Of a DNA stretch of 64,000 nucleotides, positions 1 through 9,943 are shown in pieces (position 1 is the stretch's first letter; every line of letters begins with the position of its first letter). Where the stretch lies: assembly GCA_001792895.1 (NCBI GenBank), contig MARA01000033.1, positions 124,001 through 188,000 on the forward strand, written 5' to 3'. The translations under genes were made by a program, and so were the position numbers. The notes below the pieces were generated by a model. The model did no database searches, was not told where the DNA came from, and saw only the letters and a list, made by a program, of their open reading frames with translations. Source of the stretch: Lentinus brumalis. Lineage: Eukaryota; Basidiomycota; Agaricomycetes; Polyporales; Polyporaceae.

Positions 1-491
1 GATCCGATTGGGACGCGATTTCAGATAAGAGAGCCACAAGGTGACTAAACGGTGGAGTCCTGATGCACGATGCACATGGTGCAAGCGGGAAATTTGGCAA
101 CCTGACGAGTGACGCCTCTACCCAGACTCACCTAGACCATCGAGGTCGAGCTGGAAGCGGCTGTCGGGGCTTTTTCCCTTCTGCCAGAGATCCGATTAGC
201 AAGCTGCGTTTCAGGAGGCTGCCAGATGATCAGCTAGCGAGCGCGACGCGGATAGCAGACTTGTATAAAACACGCCAGATCCTCCAGCAACAATTCGGGA
301 CCAAGACTGGACGTCTCTGACATTGGCAACCCCACCACTATCCTTAACTGCTACAACCGCCCAACGCAAACGCTCATTAACCTACTTAAAAGAGATGAAA
401 CGCACCAGCATGCCAACCAACCCACACATCCTCCTCACCCTCCCTCCCCACACACCCCTCACAACCGCCAGCACCGCGGGCAAGCAGTAGG
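1..491. other. No gene recognised
   Basis: Only short open frames are present and none resembles a known protein. No tRNA, LTR end or other structured element was recognised. Confidence 0.5.
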
Positions 492-1166
492 ATGTCGCTA
501 CCATCCCTGCAAATCATCAGAACCAGGACGGATGGCGGAGAGTGGATGGGGAAAGGCGACAGCAAAGGCAGATGCGTCGTCTACGCATGGTGGGCAGGAT
601 ACGGCGAAGGACACCAGAAGTCGGACGGACCAGGACGTATGGAGCATGTGTACGTCTCAAGACTCCAGCCGACTGCACCGTTGGAGATTGGGAAGAGGGT
701 TGTGGTGGTGGCGATGGCGAATGGAAGGAAGGCGGAGGAAGGACAACCTCTGGAGTATTATGAACCCTACGACCCGCACGTCGCTGGAGTAGTTGAGGTG
801 ATAAGGGAGCTGACGGTGACCTGGATACGCGTGACGATACGCAACCACTGCAGAGGAAACACAGTCGGTCGAGTCAGCCTCGACATCCCGCACATTCCAA
901 GCATCACAGTCGAACGCGCCTGGATACCCGAGCAGAGAGGACGCTGGGAATGGATCGGGAGGATACCAGCGGCGGAGCGAGGACGTGTGACGGACGCCGA
1001 CGAAGACAGATGGTGTGGCGCTGGGAACTGCGACCTGGAAGAGCTGATGGGCCAGATGGGAGGATGCTTCTGGACGCGGAAAGGCAGGGGCGGTCCGAAA
1101 ATCGAGCGCGACACAGCAGAAGGGGAGTTCCGCCTCCACCTATGGCTAAAATACGAAGGATACTAA
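492..1166 (+). CDS. Hypothetical protein, 224 codons
   Basis: A single open frame begins with ATG and ends in TAA. The translation is rich in Trp, Gly and Arg, has no signal peptide or membrane segment, and ends LWLKYEGY. I do not recognise a family. Several other frames over the same stretch are also open, so openness alone is weak evidence; GC-rich DNA gives this easily. It lies beside two mobile elements and could be a captured or degraded fragment. It is kept because it is the longest in-frame reading here and has varied composition. Confidence 0.3.
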   Translation: MSLPSLQIIRTRTDGGEWMGKGDSKGRCVVYAWWAGYGEGHQKSDGPGRMEHVYVSRLQPTAPLEIGKRVVVVAMANGRKAEEGQPLEYYEPYDPHVAGVVEVIRELTVTWIRVTIRNHCRGNTVGRVSLDIPHIPSITVERAWIPEQRGRWEWIGRIPAAERGRVTDADEDRWCGAGNCDLEELMGQMGGCFWTRKGRGGPKIERDTAEGEFRLHLWLKYEGY

Positions 1167-2048
1167 GTAATACATACACGATATTAAGAAGTACGCGCGA
1201 GACTCACGGATCAGCTGCGCCGCGCTGCGCCTGGCATGCGAAGCCTCTGGCTCAGCCAGCAAACGCGCAGCAAAACAAGGGACAGAGCTAATAGGAGCAA
1301 TGTAAGACATATAATCACTAGAGAGCGCACAACGGGACGCCAGAACGTACAGGGATAAACAAGAGACGCAGCACGTCGACGGAGGCGAGACACGATCTGC
1401 CATCGAGGCGAGACGCGGACGCGCGAGAAGTTCGACGAGAAGAGTATTTCAGGTGTGCGCGCGACAAGGATTGGAGGGAGACGGAGACAAGGAGTGACTA
1501 GGACGATTATGGCGACGTGAGAAGTGCTCGCGATATGAACGCTGACTGCGAGACGTACCTCATTGGCAAACTACACATGCGTGTATCAAAGAGGGGCGGC
1601 TGGGCCCCGAAGACGAACCGAAACGCTGAGAAGCAAGCTCTAGATTCCCAGATGAACGCGGAGAGAAGGACGCTGATACGCACATGGCTAACAAGGGATG
1701 TGGCGGGATGTAGCACGAGTGCGACGGATCTAGCGCACGAGACGCTTCGCGCGTGAGCCTGACCAGCAGGTATCTTGATGAGCGAGTAGCCGGCGTAGGC
1801 GACCAGTGTCGGGCTGCGAGCGCATGGTCAGTTAGTCGCCCATGGACGAGAACATGAGGCGCGACGCACCGAGGGAACCAAGTCCATACGGGCGCGCTGC
1901 GCGCGGAGACCAGGCAATAGAACAAACGAATGTGCGCAGGCATGGGTAGAGACGGGCTTGCCGTGATGAGCGGAGGAATGGGCCTGGGGATGTCGAGAGG
2001 AAGGGAAGGAAAGCCTAAAAGACGACTATTAGTCAAAGACTGGAGAAC
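1167..2048. other. Gene-free flank of the LTR insertion
   Basis: No coding sequence is supported. It is the left flank of the retrotransposon; the sequence resumes at 6302 on the other side of the insertion. Short CG-rich motifs with gaggcgaga recur on both flanks, but I could not define a repeat unit. Confidence 0.5.
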
Positions 2049-2052
2049 GCGC

Positions 2053-2638
2053 TGATACGTCCGACGTAGATCTCTCCGCGGATGGGCGGATGACTGAATC
2101 GTACGCGGTCGGTGCGGGGCCTCGTCCTCCTACCTGAAACACTCAGCGAGGGCTGAAGAAGAATAAATAAAAAAGCTTGAGGTGCGAGTCGGACGAACGT
2201 GATGACGGTCGGGATGAACGGTGTATCGTACTGGATATAACTCGCAGTCGGCTGGCCCGAATCGCTCGGAACTCGGGGCAGTCGTAGCACGGAGCACGAC
2301 GAAGGAGTGTACCGAATGCGGGGACGAACAGATCGAAACTGCGTCTTCGGTGCAGCTTCGGATATGGTGGTTGGCAGCGGGCTTCTGAGCGGTTGTGCTT
2401 CTTGGTCGATGGCCTCTGAGTCGCGGGTCTCGGGTCTCGGTCGCGGGTCGCAGATGTGAGAAGAGGACTGTGGTGGTGGTCCGAGTCTGAGTTGCCTAAC
2501 GACGGTACAGGCCAACTAACTACAACCGGAAACTGCCGAAAACTGAGCTATGTACAGTAAACACTAAGTAACTAATAAGTCCGAAAAGCGAAAATGAAAG
2601 GAAAGGTATACGAGCTCAGACGAGCTCCGAGCTCATCA
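2053..2638 (-). repeat. 3' LTR of the gag-only element
   Basis: This is the partner of the repeat at 5712-6297. It directly follows the polypurine tract in the sense of the element. Its outer edge abuts the GCGC target duplication at 2049-2052. Confidence 0.9.
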
Positions 2639-2650
2639 TCTCCCCCCCAC
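2639..2650 (-). promoter_or_regulatory. Polypurine tract of the LTR element
   Basis: On the minus strand the bases next to the 3' LTR read GTGGGGGGGAGA and run directly into TGATGAG, the LTR start. This is the expected place and composition for the plus-strand primer of reverse transcription. The gag stop codon lies just upstream at 2651-2653. Confidence 0.75.
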
Positions 2651-3802
2651 TTAAATATGAACCCTCCTGGGTTCATGCCTCAATGCACGGACCCGATCCC
2701 GCATACATGAACCTGGAAGAGAACGAGGGACGAACCGACCATCTCCTAGTACCAGTCGACCATCGTGACGACGTCGACAAAGCCCTGCGGCAACATCCAG
2801 GCGAGCCTCGGGGCAGTCACGGATCCAGCAGCCTGACTTGCCACAGTAGTGACAGCCGGATGCATGGGCGATGTCAGGGGAAGTGGCCGTGAAAACTGTG
2901 ACTGGATGAGGGTGTGACGATGCTGGCGGGGTAGGGACTCGAGCTGGAGCTGGACAGTGATGAGCAGTGATGGACTGGACAGGTGACGGTGAAGGCACTG
3001 GAGTTCGAGGGATGATCGTTTGGGCTGGTGGAGGCGGTAACGGGGATTGTACCATGACGAGCGGTGACGGAGTGGCCGGGGTACCGAGGGATAGTGAAGG
3101 AGCAGCGAGAGGTGTGGGTGACGGTACAGCAAAGGGCCCCAACGGATGATGCCTCGAGAGTACCCATACTATGGCCGAGTTGACATCGGCTAGAGGCCAA
3201 GGGTCGAGTCGATGATGATCGAGGTACCGAGAGTGGAGCCTGTACATGACGGCCGCAAGGACCTCTGGATTGAGCATCGAGAGGAGGTTGCTGGAGGCCA
3301 CGCGTACGGTGAGGTCTGCACGTGCAAGCAGCGAAGCAGTGAGGGGGTAGTAGTCACGGTAGAAGGTCGAGTATGACTCGAGCGACGTGAACTGCCGCTG
3401 AGCTCCATCAGCAACGAGCTGCTCGTAACGCTCGAATGAAATGAACGGCTGTGCATCAGCCTCCGGATACAGTTCGAGGATGAGCTTCTTGAAGCTGTCG
3501 TACGTCGAGGACTCTGGGAGCGACGCAAGAGCTCGCCACTGCCTCCAAATGATGTTCGGGACATAGGAGAGGACGTAGTCGATGCGCTCCACGTTGTCTT
3601 CTACCTGCGCGCGTCGGAAGGCCCGGTCGAGATCGTCGAAGAAGCGCACTACCGAGAGCGGGTCTCCTGGGTCCACTGTCGGTGCCTTGCGCGAGCCGCG
3701 ATATGGCATTGGGGTTGGAGCAGGCCGAGCAAGCGGCGAGGGGGCTGAAAGACCTGATTGGGGATGCACAGATGGAGAACGGGGTCGCGGAGGGGTCTGC
3801 AT
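2651..3802 (-). CDS. gag: Gag protein of the LTR retrotransposon
   Basis: The start chosen is the ATG at 3802, giving 383 residues; the frame stays open upstream to 4750, but that part is Ser/Pro-rich and looks like leader. A proline-rich N terminus leads into a segment from about residue 32 (MPYRGSRKAP), typical of Agaricomycete Gag. A helical capsid-like domain follows (FFDDLDRAF, then LPESSTYDSFKKLILELYP). Near the C terminus is a zinc knuckle CHYCGKSGCWIRDC, spaced C-X2-C-X4-C-X4-C, where the usual third-ligand His is Cys. The segment after the knuckle (GRLVLGDGRFVPRSLPG) is normally followed by protease in gypsy polyproteins, but here the frame stops. Role: packaging of the element's RNA into particles. 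Confidence 0.8.
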   Translation of the reverse strand: MQTPPRPRSPSVHPQSGLSAPSPLARPAPTPMPYRGSRKAPTVDPGDPLSVVRFFDDLDRAFRRAQVEDNVERIDYVLSYVPNIIWRQWRALASLPESSTYDSFKKLILELYPEADAQPFISFERYEQLVADGAQRQFTSLESYSTFYRDYYPLTASLLARADLTVRVASSNLLSMLNPEVLAAVMYRLHSRYLDHHRLDPWPLADVNSAIVWVLSRHHPLGPFAVPSPTPLAAPSLSLGTPATPSPLVMVQSPLPPPPAQTIIPRTPVPSPSPVQSITAHHCPAPARVPTPPASSHPHPVTVFTATSPDIAHASGCHYCGKSGCWIRDCPEARLDVAAGLCRRRHDGRLVLGDGRFVPRSLPGSCMRDRVRALRHEPRRVHI

Positions 3803-5691
3803 ACTTAGGGAGGTGAAGCGGTAAGAGCTGGAATTACTGGAGGAAGGAGGGTGCGTTGACGATGAGATAGCGCGCGACTGGCTGCGCGTGACGACTTGCG
3901 AGTTGGTGTGCAGATAGACGAGGGACAGAGCGTGTTGTATGCCGAAAGTCGGGGCAGGCCGAGGTGCGAGAGAAGATGCGCGAGCGATCGCGCTGGATGG
4001 CTTGCGGTAAGCGCCCGGATTTCGTCGACACCGTGCTAGCTCCGGCACAAGGAGACAGGGAGACGTGGGATTCGGTGTGCTGTGTGCGACAGGTGTCGAG
4101 AGAGGCTGCCGTGAATTGCGAGCGGAATGTGCCAGGTACGCAGTCTGGAGGATGGATGCAGAACGGGGATGTAGGAGGAGGAGCTCGAGGATGACGGCGG
4201 TATAGCTCTGAAACGAGGGGTCGTGGGGCTTCGCAAACGTGCACGCGTCTGCGTAACGTATGGGCGCGGTGCAATGTCGAGTGTGATGCGAGGAGGCGGA
4301 GGATTGCGGCCTGGGGGAGGTGTGTAGCAAGGAGGGATAGGAGGATGGGTAGGGCGAGAGAGATCGCGCCGTGCAGCAACAGCAAAAGTCCGCGAGCTGT
4401 CGCAAACTCGTACGCGGGTAGAGAGGGCACGGGCGCGTATGTGCTCTACGTTGTGTGTGAGACCGACGTGATCTAGAGGTATGGGGGGCTATGGACTCGA
4501 GATAGCTGGTCGAGCGGCGTTGGAAGACCGGTGGCTGCGTATTACTCGAACGGGTGGGCGGATCGTGTTGCGATTTGACACAGCGGTAGGCGGGGTATGG
4601 ATATAACTGCACTCCGCGTTGCGCGGCAAGCGAGTGAGAGACAGAGGAGGAGTGGGCGGTGTAGTTGCGGAGCGCGGGCGCTTGCGAGGCTCGAGGACGA
4701 TGCTGCCGTAGGTCTGGGACCGGCGGTCCAATTCCTTCACCACGGAGCACACGGGTTACGAGTGAGATGGAGGCCGTGTATTACAATTTTGACGGCGGTC
4801 CGATGCGAAACGCGCAGGGGATGGAGGGATGAAGGTGGCAGGTCGCTTGGATAGAAGCCTCGAGGATGGGTGCGCGATAGCTTGACAACGGGAAGTCGCT
4901 AGCTCTCGCAACTTGACACGGCGGCAGGAACGAATGATGCAAGACGATGCCCGAATTTTGGCGGCAGAGGGAGGAGGAACGGAGGGGGTATAACTCGAAC
5001 TCTGGGTGAGTACGAACCTGATAGTAGCAGCGCTCGACGACGCGATAACTGCCGTACAACCGGTCTAATCCCTTCGCAAATGGGAGATTCCCGTCCTAAA
5101 CGGCCTTCCAATATGCTCCTCCAATCGCGTGGCAAGCGGCGCGGATCTGCTTCCTCGGTGGCGCGCACAGTTGGAGGAAGCAAAATGCGCGGAACGCGGT
5201 CTTGATTGGTCGACTTCGGGCTAACGACGCGGCGGATTGTCTTGTAACTGCGAACGATCGTCCGGAATAGACGTCGGAGCGTGTGTACCGAATTTGGCGC
5301 GAATCTGACGAGGGAGAGAGGAGAGACGAAGCGTTGAGCGATCGAGGGAGGAGAGAGAGGTGAATCTGAGAGACGGCGCAATAGCTCCGGGAACCCGCCG
5401 CGGATCGGGCTGAAATTTGGCAGCAATTTTAGGAGTGGCCCTCGCGTGCGGTGTGCCAAGTTTGACGCAAATCGAGGGAGATTTGGAGTGACGACGAGGC
5501 GTCGAAGGTTGAGGGTGATGGGAGGAGCAGGAGAAGGGGACACAGAAGAGCAAAAGAGAGTGAAATAAATGCAATAAACAGTAAGTCACGCAGATCGCTG
5601 GTAGATAGAACGGAAACAGGAGGCTGTAGTAGTGAAGAAGAAAGAAAAAGGGGGTAGCCGAGGCCGAGAGCAGGATGAGAAGGTACGAAGA

Positions 5692-5709
5692 CCCTCGCGG
5701 TGGGCTCCA
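5692..5709 (-). promoter_or_regulatory. Putative tRNA primer-binding site
   Basis: On the minus strand, two T residues after the end of the 5' LTR, the sequence reads TGGAGCCCACCGCGAGGG. It begins with TGG, the complement of a tRNA 3' CCA end, at the expected position. I could not assign the donor tRNA. Confidence 0.5.
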
Positions 5710-5711
5710 AA

Positions 5712-6297
5712 TGATACGTCTGACGTAGATCTCTCCGCGGATGGGCGGATGACTGAATCGTACGCGGTCGGTGCGGGGCCTCGTCCTCCTACCTGAAACA
5801 CTCAGCGAGGGCTGAAGAAGAATAAATAAAAAAAGCTTGAGGTGCGAGTCGGACGAACGTGATGACGGTCGGGATGAACGGTGTATCGTACTGGATATAA
5901 CTCGCAGTCGGCTGGCCCGAATCGCTCGGAACTCGGGGCAGTCGTAGCACGGAGCACGACGAAGGAGTGTACCGAATGCGGGACGAACAGATCGAAACTG
6001 CGTCTTCGGTGCAGCTTCGGATATGGTGGTTGGCAGCGGGCTTCTGAGCGGTTGTGCTTCTTGGTCGATGGCCTCTGAGTCGCGGGTCTCGGGTCTCGGT
6101 CGCGGGTCGCAGATGTGAGAAGAGGACTGTGGTGGTGGTCCGAGTCTGAGTTGCCTAACGACGGTACAGGCCAACTAACTACAACCGGAAACTGCCGAAA
6201 ACTGAGCTATGTACAGTAAACACTAAGTAACTAATAAGTCCGAAAAGCGAAAATGAAAGGAAAGGTATACGAGCTCAGACGAGCTCCGAGCTCATCA
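5712..6297 (-). repeat. 5' LTR of the gag-only element
   Basis: This 586 bp repeat is near-identical to 2053-2638. Since gag reads on the minus strand, it is the 5' LTR and should carry the element's promoter. It differs from its partner by one C/T change near its plus-strand start, one extra A in an A run and one fewer G in a G run. Confidence 0.9.
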
Positions 6298-6301
6298 GCG
6301 C

Positions 6302-6903
6302 GAATAAGTGGACTGACGACTCCGCTGGAGTGCACGAGCGATCGACGCCCTCGAGGAGGAGGAAGGAAGCACGAATTGGAAGCGTGAATGAGCAGAAAGG
6401 ACGAGACGTCGACGACGGAAGACACAGCGAGACGGAGGCGAAACACGACTGCGATGAGAGAGATACGCCGCGCGCTTGATGCGCAGAGATAACTTGCCCA
6501 ATAAGGAAGGTTGTTAATGGTGATTAGCGCGGTAAGCAGAGTGCAACAGGAAGTAAACAAACTGTAACTACGGGCGCTATCTAACCTCCGCCCACTTTCG
6601 ACCATGAAGCCACGATCCACGCCTGCCGGCGCGCAACCCCGACGGACGACGCGACCTCGTCGGAGGCAACGAGAGCAGCGCGCGCGAGGCTCTGGGGCGC
6701 AAATAAGCCGAGGAGGGTTGTTGGGGGGACGCCGCGGCGGTCTTAAGTATTCAAGGTCTGCCCCCTCACCCGTCTCTCACCTCCCCCGCTCCTCTCCCTG
6801 CCACGTCCGCTCCGCGTACGCAAGCTATCAGCGGGCGCCCAACTGCACCTTCCTAGACGCCATCCCACTCGCAGGCGACGTCCAGTAACGCGGCCACAGG
6901 CTA
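6302..6903. other. Right flank of LTR insertion / possible LINE leader
   Basis: No gene is supported. The first part is the continuation of the left flank across the LTR insertion. The part after about 6600 may be 5' untranslated sequence of the following LINE, whose 5' end I cannot fix because no target-site duplication was found. Confidence 0.4.
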
Positions 6904-6909
6904 CCCAAG

Positions 6910-9733
6910 ATGTCTGTGAGTAGACGGAGATGCCGAGGCCTGCCCCTCGAGCCTGTATCGATGGAAACTAACCCGGAGGGGCGAATTCTGGTGCGCGCTA
7001 CCCCACCAATGCAGCAACCCTACGAGGAGGAGGTTCCAGTGGCAACCGACGACGAGTTGACCGCCAAAGGAACGCCGGAGGGTGCGAATGCGAGGCAGGA
7101 CGAGAGGGGTCCTCTGGTGAGTCACGCCCAGCTCTAGACCTGTGGGAGCCGCATACCAATGGTGGACGTAGCGTGAACAGTCCGATTCCCTCCCCTCGAG
7201 CTCCCCCATAAGCGTCTGCTTCACGGACGACGACGAGGTGATCGGAGTGCAGCACCGCGGAGGGTCTTTCTCGCCAATGAGTTTCGACAGCATCCCCTTC
7301 TGGGGTGCTGAGACTCCGACGTCCAGGACGCACCCTGGCCCAGGCGCGGTCCTCTTCGACGATCACGAGTCCGCTAGCTACGAGGAAGGCAAGATCGACG
7401 ATCTCGAGGACGAAGATCTCGGTCCCCCGCCGAACCAAGAAATGAGTCGCACGGAGTCGAGTCTTTTCGGCACGCGCGAGGAGGAAGCCTGCGACAATGT
7501 CCTGGGTGAGCATTCGGAGACTCGTTCCACTCCTGACCTCGTGCCGACCACATCGAAGAGGCACTGGACGGGGTCCCCCGCCTCTGAAGAGCTGAATAGA
7601 TCACGCCGACGACTCAAACGCGAGGCTAGCGACGACCACGAAAATACTATCAAGCTCCCACCTATCCACGAGATGACGAACCCTTGGGGAGGGACGGGTA
7701 GTGCGGGCTTCAATAGTTTTAGAGTCCAGCATCCCCCTGTAGCGGTGTCCACCCCGCGCCGAAGCGTGTCTACGTACCACACCACCTCCACTCCGAGTAA
7801 CTATAGGAACATGTCAGGCCAGCCCCCACCCCCTTCAGTCTCGGCTCGAGCGTCGCAGACGAAGAACATCCCCCACCGCGCGGCGTAGTACGCTGCGACG
7901 GGATGACTCGAGAGCGAGCCGATCCGGAGCTGAACGTCCTCCTGTGCCGGGCAGCAGGCGCTTCTCCGGCACATCCAGTCTCCTGGAGGCTGTCGACAGA
8001 CGCGATCGGGAGGAAAGGAACATCAACGACGTCCTCGCAGATCCGGAGTCGACGAGGACACTGCCGCGGAACCCCCCGCGCGAGCCAGCCCAACAGCGAT
8101 GGCCAGGGGGCTATGCGCCGGGGAACTGGGCCTCTCAGCGAGAGGAAGGAGGCCAAAGGAGAAGGAGGCCGGCGGTCGAGGACATGGAGCGCTCCGACAA
8201 CAGATTTCCGAGTGTCGAGCACGAATCCTACTTCTCGGCGATCCCAAATACAAAGGCCTGGGCATACAAAACGCAAAACCGGAGTATGGCACGCTCACAG
8301 TCCCGGGATGAAGACGAGAGGATGAGCGGCTTGCAGGAGTCTCAACGGGACGAGTATGCTCACGACGAGTATAGCGCCTCACGGCATGCGCGCAATCGAT
8401 CACGGTCAAGGTCGACCGCCTTCCCACGAGAACAGAGCTACGCACAGTCGATGTTCTCGCACGAGGAGGAGCTCGGAGGGAACGCACGAGGCGGGCGTGG
8501 AGAGGAGGACTTTGGGGCTCTGGATGATTGGAACATGGCGGCCGAGGGCTACGGGGCTGTCCTGACTGCAATGGCTGAGGACGCGGAGGCAGACGACACT
8601 CCGGTTCTACTAGCCGTCCCGTCGGACCGGAAGTGGGCGACGTTCTTCGACGACCCTGAGACACTCATCCGGGGCCAGTCGAGCTTATGGACGAGGGTAA
8701 TCTGGGCAGCGCTAGCCCCATCGTCCTATTCACAGTGTTCAATTACAAGTACACCAGGGACGGCGCTATCAACAAGCATATCCAGCTCTCGGTGACAGCC
8801 CTCACCAAGTACTTGACCGGCGAGCAAAAGTTCTATGTCGTCCCGCCGGACCCGGATACGACGCTCGCTCTCAAAGGGAGAGACTTGCCCTTCGTTTGGG
8901 TCATACGGGGTCTTACTGAGTCGGGAGCGAAGACGATGACCTCGCTGAGGGCAATCTCGACGCGAGCTGTCTCGATCATCACCTATCCGAGGGCCATAGG
9001 CAACCCGCGATGGGTGTGTGGTCTGGTGAACTTCCTAACACGCGACGTCGAGTCTATTCGCGAAGCGGTCCTGCAGGTCCTACGCGAGGAGAGCATGCTG
9101 CGTCTCCTTGAAGATCTCACGAGGAACAGCAGGCAGCTGGCGAACATTCCGCAACACCGCCGCGTTGAATATGTCATCAACTCGCTCAGGATCCAGATCA
9201 CAGAGGCTGAAGACGAAGATTTCGTGGCCAACGTGTATCTATTCCCGCCAACGGACGACACGCGAAGGTGGAGAGAATGGGCGGACAGGATGAGGAGGTG
9301 CAGCTACAACGTCTTCCTAAACGGTACTGGGTCCGCCAGGAAAATATTCTGGTGCGCAGGATGCCGTGGTGTTGACCACGAGGCTGGAGAGTGCCGATTC
9401 CCGCTGATGGAGGGATGGAAGGGCCCGGAAGCAGGCGAACGCTCGCACACGCGCGAGCAGATCGCGTCGGGGAAAAAGGGAGGCTCGAGAGGACGAGGAG
9501 GCTCAGTGGCGGGCCAGGGCTCGAGTGCGAACGCGTACAACAGCGGCCAGGGGAGAGGTGCTGAACGAGGATGGGATTACGAGTACGACAATGGCTGGTC
9601 TCGAGGACGAGGGGGTGGCCATCGCTCCCAGGGTACGAGGAGCGGCTGGCAAGGCCGTATGCCGCCACAGCAGTGGACTCCTCGCCCTTACGGATGGGGA
9701 GGAGGAGGAGGAAACGCGAGCAGGTGGAACTGA
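6910..9733 (+). pseudogene. LINE ORF1 (gag-like, CCHC), frameshifted
   Basis: Four consecutive open pieces in different frames make one plausible ORF1: 6910-7137, about 7190-7888, about 7880-8795 and 8687-9733. The early pieces are acidic and Ser/Arg rich, as in other fungal LINE ORF1 proteins. The last piece has a folded domain (IVLFTVFNYKYTRDGAINKH; VLREESMLRLLEDLTR), then a zinc knuckle CAGCRGVDHEAGEC (C-X2-C-X4-H-X4-C) at about 9355-9396, and an Arg/Gly-rich tail. The shifts are +1, +1 and -1, unlike the uniform -1 shifts in host genes here, so at least some are likely real decay. Role: RNA-binding chaperone of the LINE ribonucleoprotein. Confidence 0.65.
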
Positions 9734-9943
9734 GGAACGTTTTCCTGGTGACGGACGATAATACAACGTCTCGTTGATAGCTTTGTACTGGCCGGCTAAT
9801 AGCACAACCCCTCTCACTACTGGTGACGTCCGAGCTGGGTGACTGCGAGTAGACCGGCACTGGTAGGGTATACGTCTCTCTCTATCTCTTGTGATCAACT
9901 GGCGTACCAGAGGTAGCGCTCTGGACGAATACGTGACGCTGGG

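Larger units (their letters stand above)
2049..6301 (-). mobile_element. Gag-only LTR retrotransposon (TR-GAG-like)
   Basis: Two 586 bp direct repeats (2053-2638 and 5712-6297) start TGATACG and end CTCATCA on the plus strand, so the element has TG...CA ends. They are flanked by a 4 bp duplication GCGC (2049-2052 and 6298-6301). The internal part is only 3.07 kb. Read on the minus strand it has a primer-binding-like site next to the right-hand LTR, a gag ORF, and a purine tract against the left-hand LTR. No protease, reverse transcriptase, RNase H or integrase is present in any frame. The gag type (retrotrans_gag-like domain, zinc knuckle, then an RR-x-x-DGRLVL segment) matches Agaricomycete Ty3/gypsy Gag. 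It is inferred to be non-autonomous, moved by the enzymes of a related gypsy element. The LTRs differ by one substitution and two 1-base indels, so the insertion is recent. Confidence 0.88.

Noticed and set aside
4899..5543. 214-codon minus-strand ORF between the 5' LTR and gag
   Set aside because: Composition is Arg/Pro/Ser biased with no motif; it sits in the leader of the retrotransposon and overlaps other open frames.
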